Position numbers and translations under genes: made by a program. A stretch of 9,761 nt of DNA. It comes from Candidatus Caenarcanales bacterium (GTDB lineage: Bacteria; Cyanobacteriota; Vampirovibrionia; LMEP-6097). Of the stretch, positions 1-5,582 are shown piece after piece. A model generated the notes under the pieces. It saw only the letters and a program-made list of their open reading frames with translations. It was not told where the DNA came from and ran no database searches. The stretch's first letter is position 1. Every line of letters starts with the position of its first letter. The DNA lies in contig JAJTHA010000095.1 in the NCBI GenBank assembly GCA_021299565.1, positions 1 through 9,761 of the forward strand. Reading direction: 5' to 3'.

Positions 1-521
1 GTTTGGTCGATCTTGAAACTACTTGTATAAAAGACTTTGGAACCATATGCTTCAATCAAAACAGCATAGCTTTCATGCGTGCAAGTCGCAAATGTAAAAG
101 GGGTAATTTTGAAATCATCAACAATCAATTCTTGACGAGATTCAAAATTAATCCATTCGATACTTTTCACTTGAGCCTCACCCAATTTAGCTTTAACCAA
201 TTGCAAAGCCAACTTTGATCCAATTACTTTTTTGATATTGCATTTATTGATCACGTGATGAGCTCCGCCGCTATGCGCTTCATGCATATTGGTAAGAACT
301 AAAGCTTCTATGGCAATTTTGTTAGATAAAGCATATTTGTAATCCGCAAGCTTGTAATCAACTCCGGGATATTCAAGACCTGGAAATATAATTCCGGCAT
401 CAACGATTAAAGCTTTACGAGAATCTGGATTAATGGCTTCAAACAAATACATATTCTTGCCATATTCATGTAAGCCCCCTAAAGCTGTGATTTGTAATAG
501 TTTTGTATTAGTTTTATTCAT
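1..521 (-). CDS. RNase J-like metallo-beta-lactamase protein, N-terminal part, probable pseudoenzyme
   Basis: The leftward gene starts at ATG 521-519 and runs off the left edge; 173 codons are visible. The N-terminus reads as an RNase J beta-lactamase fold: ALGGLHEYGKNMYLFE at residues 13-28, then VDAGIIFP (40-47), GVDY (53-56) and TSSFKID near residue 166. RNase J normally uses an HxHxDH metal motif (THGHEDH). Here the equivalent is TNMHEAH (77-83), so the first His is Asn and the Asp is Ala, while H80 and H83 remain. The later His is kept (CTHES, H149), but the bridging Asp of TGDFKID is Ser (TSSFKID). With at least three metal ligands gone, nuclease activity is unlikely. The reading frame and the fold motifs are intact, so it is not an ordinary pseudogene. 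I infer a structural or RNA-binding partner of an active RNase J encoded elsewhere. The C-terminal beta-CASP domain is outside the window. Confidence 0.8.
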   Translation of the reverse strand, partial: MNKTNTKLLQITALGGLHEYGKNMYLFEAINPDSRKALIVDAGIIFPGLEYPGVDYKLADYKYALSNKIAIEALVLTNMHEAHSGGAHHVINKCNIKKVIGSKLALQLVKAKLGEAQVKSIEWINFESRQELIVDDFKITPFTFATCTHESYAVLIEAYGSKVFYTSSFKIDQ

Positions 522-534
522 AAAAAGGTCAAAC

Positions 535-546
535 TATAATTATACT
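535..546. promoter_or_regulatory. Overlapping divergent -10 boxes (RNase J-like / ABC ATPase)
   Basis: Only 35 bases separate the two divergent start codons. They contain TATAAT at 535-540 on the plus strand, TATACT at 541-546 on the plus strand, and TATAAT on the minus strand at 544-539. Transcripts from these boxes would begin about 3 to 10 bases before either start codon. No convincing -35 or Shine-Dalgarno sequence is seen for either gene. Confidence 0.5.
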
Positions 547-556
547 ATTTATTAGA

Positions 557-1300
557 GTGCTAAATCAAATTCTTAGTGTTAATAAGCTTAATCTCCGATT
601 TCCTGAAACAAACTTTCATGCGGTGCATGATATCAGTTTTGAACTTTACCAAGGTGAGACCCTAGCACTCGTAGGTCAAAGTGGTAGCGGTAAAACCCTA
701 ACTGCACTTTCTATACTCGGGCTCGAGCCGGTTAATTCATCTATTTCAGGTCAGATTCTTTTCAAGGATACTTTTTTACTCAATAATTCAGAATCACTGC
801 CAAGCAAAAATAGAAAATATCCTGAGAATATTAGAGGAAAACATATATCCTTAATTCCTCAAGATCCTCTTAGTGCACTCAACCCCTTGATGACTATTTA
901 CCAACAATTGAGTGAGGCATATTTGATTTTCAACAAAAAAACCAGCACTCAAGAACTAGAACATCTTTGTATTTCGACTTTGGAACAAGTAGGCATAGCA
1001 GATCCAACTAGATGCATCAAAGCTTACCCACATGAGCTCTCTGGTGGTATGAGACAAAGAATTTTGATTGCGATGGCAATTATCAACAACCCTGATTTAA
1101 TCATTGCAGATGAACCCACAACTGCTCTTGATTTAACTGTTCAAGCAATAATTCTTGAGCTATTGAAATCTTTAAAAAGAACTATGTTGTTTATTACTCA
1201 CGATATGGGAGTTGTCGCGGAGGTCGCTGATAGGGTGATTCAAATGGACAGCGGAAAGATAGTTAAAAGCGCCTCTGTGTTTGATTTTTCATATAATTAA
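557..1300 (+). CDS. ABC transporter ATP-binding protein, oligopeptide/dipeptide/nickel (DppD/OppD) type, short form
   Basis: This is a cytoplasmic ATPase of a peptide- or nickel-type import ABC system. Visible motifs are Walker A GQSGSGKT (40-47), Q-loop IPQDPLSALNP (Q102), signature LSGGMRQR (161-168), Walker B LIIADEP (181-187), D-loop ALD (190-192) and H-loop ITHD (H215). PQDPLSALNP and DEPTTALDLTVQAI are typical of the DppD/OppD subfamily. The start is GTG, with no better upstream start and no Shine-Dalgarno. At 247 residues it is much shorter than usual for the subfamily (about 320): the C-terminal oligopeptide-transporter extension is missing, and the stretch between Walker B and the H-loop is a few residues short. 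No permease or binding-protein gene is adjacent, so the substrate is unknown and the ATPase is an orphan. Its stop overlaps the stop of the convergent gene. All catalytic motifs are present, so it is probably functional. Confidence 0.85.
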   Translation: MLNQILSVNKLNLRFPETNFHAVHDISFELYQGETLALVGQSGSGKTLTALSILGLEPVNSSISGQILFKDTFLLNNSESLPSKNRKYPENIRGKHISLIPQDPLSALNPLMTIYQQLSEAYLIFNKKTSTQELEHLCISTLEQVGIADPTRCIKAYPHELSGGMRQRILIAMAIINNPDLIIADEPTTALDLTVQAIILELLKSLKRTMLFITHDMGVVAEVADRVIQMDSGKIVKSASVFDFSYN

Positions 1301-2043
1301 GCTAATTTCTGAATTTGAGATCTTAGATCTAAAATTTGCTTTTCATAAGCTTTTCGAGGACTTTGAACTAATTTTGGATCACCATACGAACCATCAATTT
1401 TATTTTCTATCGCAGCAAGCTTATCAACTAAGACACTGACCTTAGCTTGGTTCTCTTTCGGAATTGGCTTAGAAGACAATTGTCCCCAAAACTTTTCTTG
1501 CTCTGACCAAAAAACTTTGGCATCTTTATTCCAATATTCTTGCTTAGAAATCTGCGAAATTTGTTCTGCGGCAAATTGTTTGCTTTCTTTAAGATCTGAG
1601 TTTTGCCATTGTGATTTTAAATTACCCCAAGCCTCGATTTGTTCATCATAAAAACTCATCTTGAATCCTGAGAATTTAAAATTTTCTGCGATTTTGGAAT
1701 CTGGAGAACTTAATTCTTCTCCTTGATTAATTTCATTTATAGACGCCAATTTCAGATCTAGTTCCTCAATTTTTTTCTGTGCATCCTGATTTGCTGGCGA
1801 TGTTTGAGTTTGGCTTAAATCTGCTTTATTTCCCGAGGATGAAAAAGTATCTACTTTTTGTGCAGTATCGTTGCCAGCTTTCTTGCTCTGTATGGCTAGT
1901 CTAGATTGTAAAATTCTATTTTTTGAACTTTTAATAATGTCATTTAAAGCTGTTGGCTTAGAGGAACTTGAGCTTTTTGAACTTAATTGATTTAGATCTG
2001 GGCTAAAAGAACTTCCCCCATTAATACGATTACGAGACGCCAT
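1297..2043 (-). CDS. Hypothetical protein, disordered Ser-rich N-terminus and Trp-rich charged C-terminal half
   Basis: I do not recognise a family. The 248-residue product starts at ATG 2043-2041. Residues 1-90 are polar and low-complexity, with serine runs (SSKSSSSSK, 21-29) and many Lys, Gln and Asn, so probably disordered. Residues 88-105 (KKIEELDLKLASI) and 200-248 (VDKLAAIENKI, YEKQILDLRSQIQKLA) have heptad-like hydrophobic spacing suggesting helices or short coiled coils. Between them, residues 130-187 contain five tryptophans (139, 146, 171, 179, 186) in repeated patterns such as EAWGNLKSQW and KVFWSEQEKFWGQL. There is no signal peptide, membrane segment or cysteine. It lies downstream of and in the same direction as murI, but has its own -10-like box five bases before the ATG. 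The gene converges on the ABC ATPase, sharing the TTAA at 1297-1300 as overlapping stop codons. The open frame and sensible amino-acid composition support a real gene; the function is unknown. Confidence 0.65.
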   Translation of the reverse strand: MASRNRINGGSSFSPDLNQLSSKSSSSSKPTALNDIIKSSKNRILQSRLAIQSKKAGNDTAQKVDTFSSSGNKADLSQTQTSPANQDAQKKIEELDLKLASINEINQGEELSSPDSKIAENFKFSGFKMSFYDEQIEAWGNLKSQWQNSDLKESKQFAAEQISQISKQEYWNKDAKVFWSEQEKFWGQLSSKPIPKENQAKVSVLVDKLAAIENKIDGSYGDPKLVQSPRKAYEKQILDLRSQIQKLA

Positions 2044-2048
2044 GGAGT

Positions 2049-2082
2049 ATTATGTGCACAACCAGGTTAATATCTGGTTAAT
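2049..2082 (-). promoter_or_regulatory. -10 box and repeat operator-like site upstream of the Ser-rich gene
   Basis: CATAAT (minus strand, 2054-2049) ends five bases before the ATG, so transcription would start at or next to the start codon. Just upstream lies GGTTAAT repeated directly at 2065-2071 and 2076-2082, with an 11-base period of one helical turn. The same bases contain an inverted repeat, AACCAG 2060-2065 / CTGGTT 2074-2079. This could be a regulator binding site replacing a -35. No -35 consensus is visible. Confidence 0.4.
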
Positions 2083-2108
2083 TTTTCATTAGTCTAAATC
2101 AAAAAATA

Positions 2109-2852
2109 CTAGAGTAGCGACTCTGCAAATCTCAAATACTTTTCATCTGACTTACTGAAATACAACTCAAGCTCTAAGCGTTTCTCAAGCTTATGACCAT
2201 GATTCAGAAGAGTATCGCCCATAATAGTATTTTGAAAATATTTCAAACATAGTTTAGCTGGATCAATGAGTTCAAATCTAGAAGGCTGATCTGCCACAAA
2301 ACTAAAATGAGTACAACCGATAATTAAATGCCTAATATCCTCAGGTATTTTGGATAAATAAACTTGCCATTTTTGTTTGGCTGTATCAATATCAGCACTC
2401 TCAATTAATGGCACCAAATCTGGACAAGCAATTGGCAAGATCTCTACTCCCCAATTCAAATAGCGCTTTGAGTCAACCGTGCTTTGAGTTGCTAGCAAAG
2501 CCAATCTAGAGTGAAGATCTCTAATGATGCTTGCCTCCAAAGAATTGTGGAAATAATCGTTCATGACATCATAAAGATTAATCACTTGAAAAAGATACGG
2601 GTCTAAATCAATCTCATGCATTAGCATTGAAGTGGTATTACAAGCAGAAATCACAACATCAACTTCTTTGTCATTCATGTAATCAAGAATTTCTTTAATA
2701 AAAACTTTCAACTCAGCTTTTGATTTATTGCCATAAGGGGCTCTTGCTGAATCACCAAAATAAACGTAGCTGTAATCAGCTTTATACTCACGCAAGAACT
2801 CGCGCAAAACCGAAAGTCCACCTAAACCAGAATCATAGAAACCTAATTTCAT
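2109..2852 (-). CDS. murI: Glutamate racemase
   Basis: MurI interconverts L- and D-glutamate in the cytoplasm, supplying D-Glu for peptidoglycan stem peptides. The 247-residue product has the Asp/Glu racemase signatures: FYDSGLGGLSV (5-15, with D7 and S8), FGDSARAPYG (32-41), the first catalytic cysteine in SACNTT (C71), the ACPDLVPLIE motif (142-151), and the second catalytic cysteine in GCTHF (C180, H182). Length is slightly below the usual 255-285, with a shortened C-terminus. The start ATG (2852-2850) lies three bases after the amidase stop codon, so the two genes are almost certainly cotranscribed and probably translationally coupled. A weak purine stretch GGAAGAG lies 12 bases upstream, within the amidase coding sequence. 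Pairing with a peptidoglycan amidase fits a cell-wall operon. All key residues are present. Confidence 0.93.
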   Translation of the reverse strand: MKLGFYDSGLGGLSVLREFLREYKADYSYVYFGDSARAPYGNKSKAELKVFIKEILDYMNDKEVDVVISACNTTSMLMHEIDLDPYLFQVINLYDVMNDYFHNSLEASIIRDLHSRLALLATQSTVDSKRYLNWGVEILPIACPDLVPLIESADIDTAKQKWQVYLSKIPEDIRHLIIGCTHFSFVADQPSRFELIDPAKLCLKYFQNTIMGDTLLNHGHKLEKRLELELYFSKSDEKYLRFAESLL

Positions 2853-2855
2853 CTG

Positions 2856-4082
2856 TTAGCTATTCTCTTCCAAATACTTTATAATGCCCTTGGTTATTGC
2901 TTTTGCCAAATCTGCTTGATATCTATCACTAGCCAACTTTTCTCTTTCTTCAGAATTAGTCATAAAACCCATTTCAATTAAAACAGCAGGTGATTTGGAA
3001 TATTTACAAACCCAAAAATTAGCTTTGCGGATTTTGCCATCTGGCATACCCACATCATCAACCATTTGCTTGTGAGTGAATTGGGCTAATTTATAACCCC
3101 CATCAGAAAAAAAATAAGTCTGTAAACCTGCCATTTTAGGATTTGAAACTACAGCATTAGAATGCAAAGATACAAAAATATCTGGATCTATATTATTAGA
3201 AATTTCTACGCGCTCAGCAAGAGAGATAAATCTATCTTCAGCTCTTGTCATAAAAGCCGCTACACCAGCTTCTTTAAGTAATGCTTCTACTTTACTTGCT
3301 ACTGCAAGGTTAATATCTTTTTCATTATGACCACCATAAATAGCCCCATGATCATAGCCACCATGCCCAGGATCAATCACTACTTTTGAACCGTTAACTT
3401 TGTTTTCACCAGGAACTGCATTAGGATCCTTATCAGCTTCCGGGTTAGTTGAACTAATTCCTTGTCCAGCACCCAAAATTCTTATAAACAACTGTGTGCC
3501 CGTTGGAGATTCTTTGAATTCTTCAGTATAGTTTTTTGATTTCAAATCAATAACCATACGAGTTACAGGTCTACCCAAAGTAGCTAAACCATAACGAAGA
3601 CCAGAAACATGACCTGTCTCTGAGACAAGATTAGAGCCAAATGCATCAGTTAATTTGGTATCAACGAAATCTATTACTAATCTTTCTGGATCATGTAATT
3701 TGATGAATTTATAATTGAGTTTTTTCTCTGCATCAATTTGATATGTAGTTTCTTTAGCATCTGTTTTTGAGATTTTGATAGCTAATAATTTATTGAAATT
3801 TTCAACAACTTGCTTTTGCTTTGAACCCTCTCCCAAAACAAGCAACTGTCTTTCATTATCACTAATTCTAACTTCTCTTTGGTGTGATTTAGGACCAGTA
3901 AAAACTATTCTGACAATAGAAGTATCAAATTGAGCTACTCTAATTTGTTCATCACCTACTGTAAAAGTTTTTTCCTGTAATTTGCTTTTTAGTTCGGCTC
4001 CTATAAGATCCAAAACCAATCTTGATGGGCTATCTAACAAAATAGTTCTAGGGCTAATATTGCCATCGGTTATGATGCGCAT
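2856..4082 (-). CDS. N-acetylmuramoyl-L-alanine amidase (AMIN-AMIN-Amidase_3), secreted, N-terminus split off
   Basis: This is a zinc amidase that cleaves the amide between MurNAc and L-Ala, acting in the periplasm on septal or other peptidoglycan. Residues 1-85 are most of an AMIN domain (RLVLDL 21-26, IRVAQFDTSIVRIV 47-60). Residues 95-205 form a second (RLVIDF 134-139, TRMVIDL 174-180). A short linker leads to Amidase_3 at 232-408: DPGHGG (H240), NEKD (E254), SLHSN (H307) and the catalytic LIEMGF (E370). It is an AmiC-like architecture. The 408-residue ORF has no signal peptide, and its first AMIN domain starts abruptly. In the same frame, upstream of ATG 4082, 19 sense codons continue without a conventional start and encode the missing AMIN strand (KVQDITIIEGD). 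The neighbouring upstream ORF supplies a signal peptide and another AMIN domain, so this is probably the 3' part of one frameshifted gene. Confidence 0.88.
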   Translation of the reverse strand: MRIITDGNISPRTILLDSPSRLVLDLIGAELKSKLQEKTFTVGDEQIRVAQFDTSIVRIVFTGPKSHQREVRISDNERQLLVLGEGSKQKQVVENFNKLLAIKISKTDAKETTYQIDAEKKLNYKFIKLHDPERLVIDFVDTKLTDAFGSNLVSETGHVSGLRYGLATLGRPVTRMVIDLKSKNYTEEFKESPTGTQLFIRILGAGQGISSTNPEADKDPNAVPGENKVNGSKVVIDPGHGGYDHGAIYGGHNEKDINLAVASKVEALLKEAGVAAFMTRAEDRFISLAERVEISNNIDPDIFVSLHSNAVVSNPKMAGLQTYFFSDGGYKLAQFTHKQMVDDVGMPDGKIRKANFWVCKYSKSPAVLIEMGFMTNSEEREKLASDRYQADLAKAITKGIIKYLEENS

Positions 4083-4114
4083 GTCACCTTCAATAATAGT
4101 GATGTCTTGTACTT

Positions 4115-4549
4115 TTATATTACCAACAAGAAATTAAATACCAAAGTCTGTCCGATATTTTCTATTTTGATTTTTTCGAGGGCAGAAAGTGTTTTTGCTT
4201 CACAAACAATTCTTACTGTCGTTGCATCAAATTGAGCAACGCGAACACTAGTTATTTCATTAGAAATATTAGTCTGATTGAAATTATTGTTAGCCGGCAG
4301 CTTCGCTTCGAGTAAGTCAAAAACAAGTCGAGGTGGTCCATCATAAATTCTCTTTTTGAATTTGATATCTCCCATAGCATTATGCTTAAGAGTCAAAATT
4401 CCAGACTTCATTCCAATATTTAGAACGTCAGCTATTTTGACTTCTTCTGCTTTAAGAGTAAGACAAGGGCAGAGTGCAATAATCAAAATAGCCAAAAGCC
4501 GAGTCAGAAAATCTACTGAACGTGTGTATCTACGTGTAATTACAGCCAT
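4115..4549 (-). CDS. Signal peptide plus AMIN domain, probable 5' portion of the adjacent amidase gene
   Basis: The 144-residue ORF starts at ATG 4549-4547. Residues 1-13 are basic (TRRYTR), 14-33 hydrophobic (LLAILIIALCPCLTL), and a signal-peptidase-I-like site LKA|EE falls after residue 35. No proper lipobox is seen despite CPC. Residues 37-140 are an AMIN domain (RLVFDLLEAKL 74-84, VRVAQFDATTVRIV 102-115, QTLVFNF 134-140) closely resembling the first AMIN of the downstream amidase, where VRVAQFD corresponds to IRVAQFD. AMIN domains position periplasmic amidases on the envelope. The last four residues (LLVI) and the stop come from a frame that leaves the downstream amidase frame by one base. 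An extra T in the TTT run (minus strand, 4133-4131) would make one ORF of about 564 residues with three AMIN domains. It may instead be translated as a separate exported AMIN protein. Confidence 0.75.
   Translation of the reverse strand: MAVITRRYTRSVDFLTRLLAILIIALCPCLTLKAEEVKIADVLNIGMKSGILTLKHNAMGDIKFKKRIYDGPPRLVFDLLEAKLPANNNFNQTNISNEITSVRVAQFDATTVRIVCEAKTLSALEKIKIENIGQTLVFNFLLVI
4131..4133 (-). other. Likely one-base frameshift joining the AMIN ORF to the amidase ORF
   Basis: Reading leftward, codons AAT TTC TTG TTG GTA ATA TAA end the first ORF. With one more T in the TTT run they become AAT TTT CTT GTT GGT AAT ATA and continue in frame through KVQDITIIEGD into the amidase ATG. The recovered residues complete an AMIN domain, which supports an indel or sequence error over two independent genes. 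No classic -1 slippery heptamer is present in the overlap. Confidence 0.65.
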
Positions 4550-4560
4550 AAACTAATCAT

Positions 4561-4570
4561 ATTATATAAT
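4561..4570. promoter_or_regulatory. Overlapping divergent -10 boxes (AMIN/amidase operon and argC)
   Basis: The palindrome-like ATTATATAAT gives TATAAT rightward at 4565-4570 and TATAAT leftward at 4566-4561. The rightward box is seven bases from GTG 4578. The leftward box is eleven bases from ATG 4549. Two polymerases could not occupy both boxes at once, so the wall operon and the arginine genes may be transcribed in alternation. -35 elements are weak (TTACAG at 4540-4545 for argC). Confidence 0.55.
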
Positions 4571-4574
4571 TTCA

Positions 4575-5573
4575 TTGGTGTTTAAAGATCTTTCCAAAAA
4601 AATAAGAGTTGGAATTTGCGGTGCCAGCGGCTACACAGGGCTTGCGCTGATTAAAATATTAATAAATCACCCACATGCAGAAATCAAATTCCTTGGAGCA
4701 AATTCATCTGCCGGTCAATATATTGATGATATTTTTCCTGAGCTTAGTCCATTTTCGATGAAATGCGAAGAATTTGAAAATATTTCTTTGGTAGATATAG
4801 ATTTAGTGTTTTTTGCAACTCCAAATGGATTTTGCGAAAGATACTCAAAAGAATTAATTGAAAGAGACATTTATGTAATTGATTTGAGTGCCGACCATAG
4901 ATTTGATGACAATTGTGTTTATGGATTAGTTGAAATTTTCAGAGAAGAAATAATTGAAAAATCCAAAGATGCTTGTATCATCGCAAATCCTGGTTGCTAT
5001 ACAACTAGTGGGATATTGGCTCTAGCTCCAATTCTTAGCAGTATCCCTGATGCTGTGGATGATCATATTATTATCGATGGTAAATCCGGAATTAGTGGAG
5101 CCGGACGTAAAGCAGAGACTAGAATAATTTTCACTGAACTCAACGAAAATTTATCCCCATATAACTTAGGCGGCAAACACAGACATAGACCGGAATTTAA
5201 TCGCATACTAAGCAAAATCGCTCATAAACAAATCAATGTTAATTTTGCTCCCCATTTAATTCCTATGAGTTTTGGTTTACTGACCACCAGCTACCTAAAA
5301 CTAATTAAAAATATTTCTATAGTAGAAATTCGTAAGATCTTTAATGAATATTACGAAGACGAAATTTTCATCAAAATACTTGATGAAAATACTTATCCAA
5401 ATACTAAGTGGGCTCTGAAAAGCAACAATGCATTTTTGCATTTGTGCAAAGACGAAAGCACAAATACACTTATAATCAGCTCCGCAATTGACAATATTTA
5501 CAAAGGTGCATCTAGCCAGGCTGTTCAAAACATGAATTTGGTCTTTGAGTTAGCTGAAAATACTGGGCTATAA
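4575..5573 (+). CDS. argC: N-acetyl-gamma-glutamyl-phosphate reductase
   Basis: ArgC performs the NADPH-dependent reduction of N-acetylglutamyl phosphate to the semialdehyde, the third step of arginine biosynthesis, in the cytoplasm. Over 332 residues the nucleotide-binding motif GICGASGYTG (13-22), the catalytic cysteine in ANPGCYTT (C141), the substrate-loop KSGISGAGRKA (170-180), KHRHRPEF (201-208) and FAPHLIPM (224-231) are all seen; KGASSQAVQNMNL closes the protein. Length is near the usual 340-350. The start is uncertain: TTG 4575 or GTG 4578. The TATAAT box ends at 4570, so a transcript would start near 4577-4578 and GTG 4578 would be the first codon of a leaderless mRNA. There is no Shine-Dalgarno. 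argG follows after nine bases, so both arginine genes can be cotranscribed. argB, argJ, argD and argH are not in the window. The enzyme looks intact. Confidence 0.94.
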   Translation: MVFKDLSKKIRVGICGASGYTGLALIKILINHPHAEIKFLGANSSAGQYIDDIFPELSPFSMKCEEFENISLVDIDLVFFATPNGFCERYSKELIERDIYVIDLSADHRFDDNCVYGLVEIFREEIIEKSKDACIIANPGCYTTSGILALAPILSSIPDAVDDHIIIDGKSGISGAGRKAETRIIFTELNENLSPYNLGGKHRHRPEFNRILSKIAHKQINVNFAPHLIPMSFGLLTTSYLKLIKNISIVEIRKIFNEYYEDEIFIKILDENTYPNTKWALKSNNAFLHLCKDESTNTLIISSAIDNIYKGASSQAVQNMNLVFELAENTGL

Positions 5574-5574
5574 T
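5545..5574 (+). promoter_or_regulatory. Putative internal promoter for argG inside the end of argC
   Basis: TTGAGT at 5545-5550 and TATAAT at 5569-5574 are separated by 18 bases. The -10 box overlaps the argC stop codon (5571-5573) and lies eight bases before argG ATG 5583. Predicted transcription would start at about 5581-5583, giving a leaderless argG mRNA. No Shine-Dalgarno is found between the genes. Confidence 0.5.
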
Positions 5575-5582
5575 CATTAGCT

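Noticed and set aside
3..218. Plus-strand open frame of 71 codons
   Set aside because: It is antisense to the RNase J-like gene, has no family resemblance and no promoter or ribosome site.
1297..1320. Terminator between the convergent ABC and Ser-rich genes
   Set aside because: The stops overlap within TTAA and no GC-rich stem followed by a T run is visible.
4083..4093. GAAGGTGAC before ATG 4082 as a Shine-Dalgarno
   Set aside because: It encodes residues EGD that complete the AMIN domain, and it sits too close to the ATG, so the match is probably incidental.
4083..4140. Programmed -1 frameshifting between the AMIN ORF and the amidase ORF
   Set aside because: The overlap contains no X XXY YYZ heptamer in the right frame and no obvious downstream stem; an indel is simpler.
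4356..4556. Plus-strand open frame of 66 codons
   Set aside because: It is the complement of the signal-peptide/AMIN coding sequence, which has clear domain evidence.
5301..5528. Minus-strand open frame inside argC
   Set aside because: It overlaps the conserved ArgC C-terminal region and has no independent support.
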